NCBI GenBank assembly: GCA_937864935.1
Contig: CALMDN010000302.1
Span: 1 to 10,535 of the forward strand
DNA length: 10,535 nucleotides
Direction of reading: 5' to 3'
From: an uncultured Bacteroidales bacterium
GTDB lineage: Bacteria > Bacteroidota > Bacteroidia > Bacteroidales > Lentimicrobiaceae
In this document: positions 1 through 5,634 of the stretch, piece after piece
Layout: the number at the start of each line of letters is the position of its first letter
Numbering within the stretch: the stretch's first letter is position 1
Made by a program: the position numbers and the translations under genes
Notes under the pieces: generated by a model
Seen by the model: the letters and a program-made list of their open reading frames with translations, nothing else
What the model was told of the DNA's origin: nothing
The model's database searches: none

Positions 1-923
1 CCCAGGTAGTAACCTCCCCAGAACCCCCGGTTGTAAACCCGGTTAACCTCCGCTGTCCAGTCTTCAACATGATCTTTCGTGTATTGCTTCTTTTGCCAGG
101 CTTCCACGGCTTTGTGATAGGTCCGGGTCACGGTTTTCACATATTCTGCTGAGCGGCCCCGGCCTTCGATCTTCAGTACCGTCACCCCAGCATCCAGCAG
201 ACGGTCTAAAATCGGCAGCGTCATCAGGTCTTTGGGCGACATAATGTACTTGTTGTCAACCTCCAGCTCTATCTGGTTGTCGGCATCTTTCACCTGATAC
301 GCCCGCCGGCAGGGCTGCATGCAGGCTCCACGGTTGGCCGATGAGTTGAAATTATCGAGACTGATGTAGCATTTGCCACTCACCGCCATACAGAGGGCTC
401 CGTGTACAAAAACCTCTATCTGTACCAGCTTCCCTGATGGCCCGGTTATCTGTTGTTCGCTGATGGCCCTGGTTATGGCGGCAATCTGATCGATGTTCAG
501 CTCACGGGCCAGCACCATCACATCGGCATATCTTGAGTAAAATCTTACTGCTTCAATGTTGGTGATGTTGCACTGGGTAGAAATATGTATTTCAACGCCC
601 TTCGAAAGTGCATACTCCAGCACCGATAAATCGGAAGCGATGATGGCTGTAACGCCGCTTTCCTTTGCCAGATCCACCATTTCGCGCATGATGGGCAGTT
701 CCTCGTCGTAAATGATGGTGTTGAGGGTAAGATACGACCTCACGCCGTTTTCACGACAGATGCCGGTGATCTGCCGGATGTCGTCGGGCGAAAAATTGCT
801 CGATGACCGTGCCCGCATATTCAGCTGTCCGGCCCCGAAATACACTGAACCAGCCCCTCCCTGAATGGCCGCCATCAGGGAGTCGAAAGAACCTGCGGGG
901 GACATGATTTCTATTTCCTGCAT
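1..923 (-). CDS. Peptidase U32 family protein (partial, C-terminus off the left edge)
   Basis: The reading frame opens with MQEIEIMSPAG and is open for 307 codons to the window edge. The U32 signature is complete at about residues 170-188: E170, F172, G175, C178, G183, C185 and S188 in EVFVHGALC...GKC.IS. A second family landmark, KIEGRGR, starts at residue 251. Family members once called collagenase-like proteases include RlhA and TrhP, which take part in hydroxylation of 23S rRNA C2501 and tRNA U34 in E. coli; others are true or putative proteases. Conserved cysteines of the kind seen here fit the RNA-hydroxylation branch, but I cannot assign the substrate without the C-terminal part. The ATG at 921-923 was chosen because it gives the usual N-terminus just before the SPAG motif; an ATG six codons further in is possible. 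The gene stands alone, 218 bp downstream of queD, with a weak promoter box just upstream. Confidence 0.9.
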   Translation of the reverse strand, partial: MQEIEIMSPAGSFDSLMAAIQGGAGSVYFGAGQLNMRARSSSNFSPDDIRQITGICRENGVRSYLTLNTIIYDEELPIMREMVDLAKESGVTAIIASDLSVLEYALSKGVEIHISTQCNITNIEAVRFYSRYADVMVLARELNIDQIAAITRAISEQQITGPSGKLVQIEVFVHGALCMAVSGKCYISLDNFNSSANRGACMQPCRRAYQVKDADNQIELEVDNKYIMSPKDLMTLPILDRLLDAGVTVLKIEGRGRSAEYVKTVTRTYHKAVEAWQKKQYTKDHVEDWTAEVNRVYNRGFWGGYYL

Positions 924-944
924 GTTTTGCTGTAAAAGTCTGGA

Positions 945-952
945 CAAAGTTA
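945..952 (-). promoter_or_regulatory. Candidate Bacteroidota -7 promoter box for the U32 gene
   Basis: On the minus strand the sequence reads TAACTTTG, a match to the Bacteroidota -7 consensus TAnnTTTG, 21 bp before the U32 ATG. No convincing TTG -33 element is visible at the expected distance. The remaining intergenic DNA up to 1141 holds no gene or strong terminator that I can see. Confidence 0.4.
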
Positions 953-1141
953 CATTTTATTCACGAATCAGAACGGCTATCCGGGTGTGTCAGAGTTTCA
1001 AATGTCTGATAAACAAAATGATATGATGTCATTGTATTTATTTCAATATTCAGAGGTCCTGACTGTTCAGCTGTTTCAGGGTCAATCCAGAGTGGATCTG
1101 CTCAACCGGTAAAGGCAAAAAGAGAAAGGGAACACAGGAAT

Positions 1142-1591
1142 TTACTCATTGTCGGTTGCATGCCATTCGGCAAACGAAGTCACCGTTTCGCGCAGCATCA
1201 GGCTGTGGAGTTTTACCCCGGCAGGCAGCTCCTTTTTCAGTCGAAGCGCAAAATCGGCCAGCAGGTTTTCGCTGGTTGGCTGATAATCTGTAAGGATCAG
1301 TCTCCCCACAAATTCTCCGAGCTCAGCTATCTGAAGCGGTGCTGTTGCCTTGTTGAGTACCAGGGCGTGATCAAATTCACCAATGATCTGTTGCCTGACA
1401 ATTTCCTTCAGTTGCCTGAAGTCCATGACCATACCGCAAAAAGGCGAAGCAGCATCCGTTATCGGGCTGCCTGCAACAGTTACATGCAACTCGTATGAAT
1501 GGCCGTGAATGTGCCTGCAGGGCCCGGAATAGCCGGCCAGGGCGTGGGCCATTTCGAACTTAAATTCCTTGGTGAGTCTGATGACAGCCAT
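1142..1591 (-). CDS. queD: 6-carboxy-5,6,7,8-tetrahydropterin synthase (QueD / PTPS family)
   Basis: This 149-residue protein belongs to the 6-pyruvoyl-tetrahydropterin synthase fold and most likely converts 7,8-dihydroneopterin triphosphate to 6-carboxytetrahydropterin, an early step of the queuosine tRNA-modification pathway. The expected zinc ligands are present: H16 (FEMAH) and H29/H31 in CRHIHGH. C25 in the same motif is the expected catalytic cysteine. Other landmarks are VMDF at 55-58, FDHALVLN with D74/H75 at 73-80, PTSEN at 105-109, and E135 in LRET, which anchors the pterin. Length is normal for bacterial QueD. The ATG at 1589-1591 lies 6 bp after the stop of the nuclease gene, so it is probably translated from the same mRNA. 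No other queuosine gene lies in the window. A eukaryotic-type PTPS role is less likely because of the C-x3-HGH spacing. Confidence 0.93.
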   Translation of the reverse strand: MAVIRLTKEFKFEMAHALAGYSGPCRHIHGHSYELHVTVAGSPITDAASPFCGMVMDFRQLKEIVRQQIIGEFDHALVLNKATAPLQIAELGEFVGRLILTDYQPTSENLLADFALRLKKELPAGVKLHSLMLRETVTSFAEWHATDNE

Positions 1592-1597
1592 GCCAGG

Positions 1598-2659
1598 TTA
1601 TTTTACCAGCCTGATAAATGAAGGCAATTTTCCGGATTCGCTGATCTCAATTAAGTAGAAGCCACTGTTCAGTGCTGAGGTATTGATGCGCAACGCCCCT
1701 GCTTCATCTGTAAAATCCGTAACATACTGCCTGCCGGTAATATCATAGAACCGCAGGCTAAGACTGGTGTTTCTGTAGTAATTATGATGATTGATGATGC
1801 AGTAATCGCTGGCCGGGTTCGGGTAAACGGTAACGTCTGTATTGTAAACAAGTTCGTTTACAGCAGTTGTTCCTCCCCAGATCTGGGCAATAAATTCAGG
1901 ATGATCAATATAGGGGTTCCGGTTGTTCTGAATCTCATACACTGCGTTGTTCCGGTCAATTTCCTTCTGACTTACCGGATCGCTCAGATGCCATTCTTTG
2001 AGTAATGCGAGTGCCCAGGGCCTGGGCTGTGAGCCGTTTACCATGTCGCTGCCGGGCCATCCATTGTCTTCGTTGTAATACCTTGTTGCCATGTAGAAAT
2101 AGGTTCTGGCAAAATCGCCCTTGTAGGCATCAATTGGTTCAAACACAGTTCCTGAGTAACCCGGGAAATTGCAGTTTCCAAGTTTACACCCATTCTCAGA
2201 AGTCCAGGAAGCTGAACCTACGGTTCCGTAAGGATAGTTGCTTCGGCGTCCGTTCACATATCCATCGGTGGGATAAAGATGAAACAGATCGGAGTACATC
2301 GGACTCATGTCATCAAACCAGCTTTTCGGGAATGAATGTTCCCGGTTGTAACAATCACCTTCACCGTTGTATGAGCCGCACTGATCGCCTGATGTAAAAT
2401 TGAAAACGTAGGGTGGATTTCCACCCGGTACATCAGAATACATATCCCATACCGTCCCGTTGGGTTTGCGGTCGGTCGATTCAAAATGCTCATGCAGCGA
2501 GTTGTAACTTTGCACATAGTGGTTGTCGATGATGTTGTGCAGGGCTGCCTGAAGGGCAGTGCCACTGAGGCCATTGGCTGCATCATAGTAGCCGGCAGGA
2601 GGTTGTGATTTTACACTAACAGTGAAGGTGAAGAGGGCAAGAACGATTAGTCTTTTCAT
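1598..2659 (-). CDS. Secreted endonuclease I family nuclease with type IX secretion C-terminal domain
   Basis: The 353-residue product starts with a signal peptide (MKRLIVLALFTFTVSVKS, likely cleaved before Q19). It continues with the endonuclease I (EndA/NucM-like) catalytic domain: REHSFPKSWF at 106-115 with the probable catalytic H108, then SDLFHLYPTDGYVNGRRSN at about 123-141, and the family hallmark NRNPYIDHPEF at about 246-256. These enzymes are metal-dependent, non-specific DNA/RNA endonucleases acting outside the cytoplasm. A linker leads to a Por secretion tail beginning VTVYPNPASDY at about 276 and ending GFYLIEI...FIRLVK, a sorting signal for the type IX secretion system. The open frame extends upstream to 2737, but that part overlaps the preceding gene and lacks signal-peptide character, so the ATG at 2657-2659 is preferred. 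It sits 7 bp after the MntP-like gene and 6 bp before queD. It probably scavenges nucleic acid; a surface-anchored form is also possible. Confidence 0.92.
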   Translation of the reverse strand: MKRLIVLALFTFTVSVKSQPPAGYYDAANGLSGTALQAALHNIIDNHYVQSYNSLHEHFESTDRKPNGTVWDMYSDVPGGNPPYVFNFTSGDQCGSYNGEGDCYNREHSFPKSWFDDMSPMYSDLFHLYPTDGYVNGRRSNYPYGTVGSASWTSENGCKLGNCNFPGYSGTVFEPIDAYKGDFARTYFYMATRYYNEDNGWPGSDMVNGSQPRPWALALLKEWHLSDPVSQKEIDRNNAVYEIQNNRNPYIDHPEFIAQIWGGTTAVNELVYNTDVTVYPNPASDYCIINHHNYYRNTSLSLRFYDITGRQYVTDFTDEAGALRINTSALNSGFYLIEISESGKLPSFIRLVK

Positions 2660-2666
2660 CAGTAAA

Positions 2667-3227
2667 TCAAATGATATGTAAAACAAGGTGAATAACGCCA
2701 AAACACACAACAACAATGCCTGACAACAATCCGGCATATTTTATTGAAGGTTTAAAACCGTAATGTTCTCCGGCTTTTACTCCGGCAATTACAAGGAACA
2801 ATGTTGCAAAAAATGCCGAAAACACTGGTAACAGCAACGGCCCGCCGGCTGTTCCTATGGCCAGCCCGGTAAGGAAAGCTCCAATGCCACCGGCCGCAGA
2901 CAGCAGCAAAGCTGTGGTGATGTTGTCAATCAATATCACTTTCTCATCAACGTTATAGTTGATAGAATCAAGAGCTGATTTAATTCCGACAATAACAAGC
3001 AACGACATGGCAGAAGGGAAACTGTACTGGCCGAGGGTGTGCTGCATGAGCATTCCAAGCAGAATTCCTCCAAGCATCAGCATCGCCCGTCCTGATGCCA
3101 GAAACAGCGCGGTAAACGCCTGCATTTTCATTGCAAGCTTCTTGTGCAATGCGGCTGCATACCATGATGTTGTTAAAACATCAAAGGCAATAACAGCACC
3201 GATAACTGCAAATTCAATTTCTGACAA
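2667..3227 (-). CDS. MntP-like (DUF204 type) membrane protein, putative cation exporter
   Basis: This is a 186-residue, highly hydrophobic protein with about six predicted membrane segments (roughly 5-27, 38-63, 72-88, 104-126, 132-151 and 165-185). The segments form two three-helix halves joined by a short charged loop near 92-101. The layout and motifs resemble the MntP manganese efflux family: AFDVLTTS at 14-21 matches the family's first-half Asp helix, TTALLLSA at 104-111 starts the second half, and GLLSGIVVVCFGVIH at 166-180 resembles the final helix. The Asp normally found in the second half appears to be missing, so transport of Mn2+ is uncertain. The start is TTG at 3225-3227, since no ATG or GTG is available upstream in frame; a promoter box lies 20 bp upstream. 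It is the first gene of the run leading to the nuclease and queD. Family assignment is from pattern recall only. Confidence 0.6.
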   Translation of the reverse strand: MSEIEFAVIGAVIAFDVLTTSWYAAALHKKLAMKMQAFTALFLASGRAMLMLGGILLGMLMQHTLGQYSFPSAMSLLVIVGIKSALDSINYNVDEKVILIDNITTALLLSAAGGIGAFLTGLAIGTAGGPLLLPVFSAFFATLFLVIAGVKAGEHYGFKPSIKYAGLLSGIVVVCFGVIHLVLHII

Positions 3228-3247
3228 GGTCGTGAATTTTGAGCCTG

Positions 3248-3255
3248 CAAAAGTA
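3248..3255 (-). promoter_or_regulatory. Candidate -7 promoter box for the mntP-like / nuclease / queD run
   Basis: The minus strand reads TACTTTTG, matching TAnnTTTG, 20 bp before the TTG start of the MntP-like gene. It is the 3' end of a 14-nt sequence that occurs again in opposite orientation before pyk. No clear -33 TTG is seen at the usual spacing. Confidence 0.5.
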
Positions 3256-3381
3256 GTGAATAAATGAACTTCACCTGTTGATTTTCAATCAGATTTGTTC
3301 ATGTCGGTCAGACTACCCATATTTTTTCTTCCTGTTGGATCCGGTTAGCCACAATTAACATATGCACAACATCCGATTCAC

Positions 3382-3389
3382 TACTTTTG
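3382..3389 (+). promoter_or_regulatory. Candidate -7 promoter box for pyruvate kinase
   Basis: TACTTTTG matches the Bacteroidota -7 consensus TAnnTTTG and lies 19 bp before the pyk ATG. This would give a very short leader. The upstream arm lacks an obvious TTG -33 element, so the call rests on the -7 match, the position and the mirrored copy before the divergent gene. Confidence 0.5.
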
Positions 3390-3408
3390 TATTAAAATCA
3401 ACTGAATT

Positions 3409-4827
3409 ATGAGGAAAACGAAAATTGTTGCCACTGTTGGTCCGGCTTCATCGTCCGAGGAGATGCTCCGAAACCTGATGCTGGCCGGGGTAAATGTTTT
3501 CAGGCTGAATTTTTCGCATGGGGTGCACGGAGACCATGCGGTCACAGCAGAGAGAATCAGTCGTCTCAATCAGACTCTGGGGCATCACGTTGCTGTTCTG
3601 GCCGACCTGTCAGGTCCGAAAATCCGTACCGGCGCAGCTGGCAGCGGGCTTACCCTTGTGCCGGGTGAAACCTGTGTGATCACCAACAGAAACGAAGAAT
3701 GCACTGGAAACGTCATCAGTGTGAACTATAAGGATTTTGCCCTGGATGTAAAGACCGACGATGATATCCTGCTGGATGACGGCAAACTGCTGCTGAAAGC
3801 CATTTCTTCGAACGAAAAGGATGAAGTGGTGGCTAAGGTAATCCAGGGAGGGATACTGCTGTCGCACAAAGGTGTGAATCTTCCGAAAACCAGGTTGCGA
3901 CTGCCGGGGCTTTCAGAAAAGGACCTTAACGACCTGCGTTTCATCGCAACCCTCAACGTTCAGTGGGTTGCCCTCTCCTTTGTCAGGTCAGCGTCAGATA
4001 TTACCGATCTGAGGAACAGGCTGCATGAGCTTTGCGGGAACAATGCTCCAAGGATTATCGCGAAGATTGAAAAGCCCGAAGCCGTTGAAAACGCTGAGGC
4101 CATCATAGAAGCCGCCGATGCCTTGATGGTCGCCAGGGGCGATCTGGGTGTTGAAATCCCCCAGGAACAGGTGCCTGTTATTCAGAAGAGACTGGTGAGG
4201 TTGTGTCTGGCGGCTTCAAAACCCATTATCGTGGCTACACAGATGATGGAAGGGATGATCTCTAACCTGCGTCCGACCAGGGCAGAGGTAAGTGATGTTG
4301 CCAACTCGGTGATTGATGGAGCCGATGCCCTGATGCTCAGTGGCGAAACATCGGTTGGCAGTTATCCTGTTCAGACGGTTGAAACCATGAACAGAATCAT
4401 CTGTGATGTGGAAGCCAGCGACATTCAGCTACCGGTGGTTGAGCCGGTCGAAAGTCCCGGCGAACGGAGAATTTCCGATTCTGTAATCATGGCAGCCTGC
4501 GACCTGGCACAAAAAGTGAATGCCCGTGCCCTCATTGCCATGACCCACACTGGTTACTCTGCGTTCCGCCTGGCGGGCCACCGAACCAAAGCCGGAATCT
4601 TTATTTTTTCCGACAACCGTAACCTCCTTCGTGCCCTGAACCTGGTATGGGGTGTTACAGGCATTTATTTTGAGCAATTTTCCAGTACCGACTCTGCCAT
4701 GATGGAGATGCGTAAGACCTTGGTTGCCAGAGGATACATTACTACAGGAAACTATCTTATCTATGTTTCGAGCATCCCGATGGGTAAGCCCGGAAAAACG
4801 AACATGCTGAAGCTGAGTATTGTATAA
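3409..4827 (+). CDS. pyk: Pyruvate kinase
   Basis: Pyruvate kinase transfers phosphate from phosphoenolpyruvate to ADP, the last step of glycolysis, in the cytoplasm. The 472-residue protein has the expected length and all main landmarks: TKIVATVGPAS at 4-14, FRLNFSHG at 31-38 with the substrate-binding R32, LSGPKIRTG with the K+/phosphate-binding segment, and the B-domain starting around residue 70. Then come IIAKIEKPEA with catalytic K219 and metal ligand E221, MVARGDLGVEIP with metal ligand D245, ATQMMEGMI, and RPTRAEVSDVANSV...DALMLSGET. The C-terminal domain follows (about 345-472). ATG 3409-3411 directly precedes the conserved KTKIVATVGP, so the start is firm. It is transcribed alone on the plus strand, diverges from the MntP-like gene, and converges on comF with only 2 bp between stops. 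The sequence does not show which allosteric effector it uses. Confidence 0.97.
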   Translation: MRKTKIVATVGPASSSEEMLRNLMLAGVNVFRLNFSHGVHGDHAVTAERISRLNQTLGHHVAVLADLSGPKIRTGAAGSGLTLVPGETCVITNRNEECTGNVISVNYKDFALDVKTDDDILLDDGKLLLKAISSNEKDEVVAKVIQGGILLSHKGVNLPKTRLRLPGLSEKDLNDLRFIATLNVQWVALSFVRSASDITDLRNRLHELCGNNAPRIIAKIEKPEAVENAEAIIEAADALMVARGDLGVEIPQEQVPVIQKRLVRLCLAASKPIIVATQMMEGMISNLRPTRAEVSDVANSVIDGADALMLSGETSVGSYPVQTVETMNRIICDVEASDIQLPVVEPVESPGERRISDSVIMAACDLAQKVNARALIAMTHTGYSAFRLAGHRTKAGIFIFSDNRNLLRALNLVWGVTGIYFEQFSSTDSAMMEMRKTLVARGYITTGNYLIYVSSIPMGKPGKTNMLKLSIV

Positions 4828-4829
4828 GC

Positions 4830-5525
4830 CTATTTCACGGCACAGGCAATTGAAGCAACGCTGATTCTGATTCCGGGAATCTTCAACAGCTCCTGTCCTG
4901 CGGCTTCAAGCGTGGATCCGGTGGTAATCACATCATCGACCAGCAAGACGTGTCTGCCGGCCTGTCGGCCGATATCGGTAACCCTGAATATTTCTTTTAC
5001 ATTCTCCCAACGGTTGAACCTCGATTTTTTCGTCTGGGTTTCCGATGCAGTAGCTCTGATCAGGCTGCTGGTGTCAAGGTCAATGTGCATTGCACCGGAC
5101 AGACCCCTGGCAAACCATTCAGCCTGGTTGTAACCCCTGCGTGCCTGCTTCCTGGGGTGCAATGGCACCGGTATCACTGCTGAAACACTGTTAAACAGTG
5201 GCGAATTCATCAGTTCCTTTCCATACAGCATCCCTACGTGTGAACCTATTTCCTTGTACCCCTTATACTTAAGCTGGTGAACCAGGTGCTGAACCTTGCT
5301 CCCTTTCGAAAAATAGTAAAACGAAGCAGCGGAAGCAAAATTTATTTTTCCCCAGAATTGCCGGGCAACCGGGTTATCAGTTTCCAGATGAAAACCTGTT
5401 CTAGGCAGGGCATGAACACAGGCAAAGCAGATCACCTCTTCGTTTTTGAAGAGCGGGTTTCCGCAGGCAAGGCAGAACCTGGGGAAAAACAGGGAAACTA
5501 CATTCTCTGTCAGCTGTCGTATCAT
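4830..5525 (-). CDS. comF: ComF family phosphoribosyltransferase-like protein
   Basis: This 231-residue protein has the ComF/GntX architecture. An N-terminal zinc finger carries C18, C21, C33 and C36 (FCLACGNP...VICFAC). A central segment has the typical PVPLHPRKQARRGYNQAEWFARGL, followed by a TQTKKSRFNRWENV stretch. The type I PRTase PRPP-binding loop, VLLVDDVITTGST, is at about 193-205. ComF proteins are needed for DNA uptake in transformable bacteria and are linked to PriA helicase and single-strand handling, but are also conserved in bacteria not known to be competent. An upstream ATG at 5622-5624 is open in frame, but that extension would be encoded by the terminator of the preceding gene (MIKKPSSSGW is read off the stem), so the ATG at 5523-5525 just before the zinc finger is used. 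The stop lies 2 bp from the pyk stop, with no terminator between. No competence gene is adjacent. Confidence 0.9.
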   Translation of the reverse strand: MIRQLTENVVSLFFPRFCLACGNPLFKNEEVICFACVHALPRTGFHLETDNPVARQFWGKINFASAASFYYFSKGSKVQHLVHQLKYKGYKEIGSHVGMLYGKELMNSPLFNSVSAVIPVPLHPRKQARRGYNQAEWFARGLSGAMHIDLDTSSLIRATASETQTKKSRFNRWENVKEIFRVTDIGRQAGRHVLLVDDVITTGSTLEAAGQELLKIPGIRISVASIACAVK

Positions 5526-5584
5526 CGGTGGCAGATTCTCACATAAAAATAGTGAAAACTTCGTGTTTCCCGATAGCTGGAAAT

Positions 5585-5619
5585 AAAAAAAAAGCCACCC
5601 TGACGAGGATGGCTTTTTT
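5585..5619 (-). terminator. Rho-independent terminator of the ppiD-like gene
   Basis: Read on the minus strand, six A, GCCATCC, loop TCGTCA, GGGTGGC, then nine T. The stem is GCCAUCC/GGGUGGC with one G-U wobble, extended by A-U pairs, and is followed by an uninterrupted T run. In plus-strand RNA the wobble becomes a C-A mismatch, so the element favours minus-strand transcripts. It begins 16 bp after the stop at 5635. Confidence 0.85.
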
Positions 5620-5634
5620 ATCATTTATATTGCT

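Larger units (their letters stand above)
3248..3389. repeat. 14-nt perfect inverted repeat spanning the divergent promoter region
   Basis: The sequence ATTCACTACTTTTG occurs at 3376-3389 on the plus strand and, as its exact reverse complement, at 3248-3261. The arms are separated by 114 bp. Each arm ends with the TAnnTTTG box facing its own gene (pyk to the right, the MntP-like gene to the left). The shared six bases ATTCAC before the boxes exceed what the promoter consensus alone requires. Confidence 0.7.

Noticed and set aside
961..1032. A 23-residue minus-strand open frame starting at an ATG between queD and the U32 gene
   Set aside because: It has no recognisable motif, no ribosome binding site and no conservation evidence, and it is within chance expectation for A+T-rich intergenic DNA.
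1084..1096. ATCCA-GAG-TGGAT hairpin downstream of queD as a terminator
   Set aside because: The stem is only 5 bp and no T run follows on the minus strand.
2660..2737. Upstream extension of the nuclease frame (MPDCCQALLL...)
   Set aside because: It overlaps the 3' end of the MntP-like gene, and the internal ATG at 2659 begins a textbook signal peptide.
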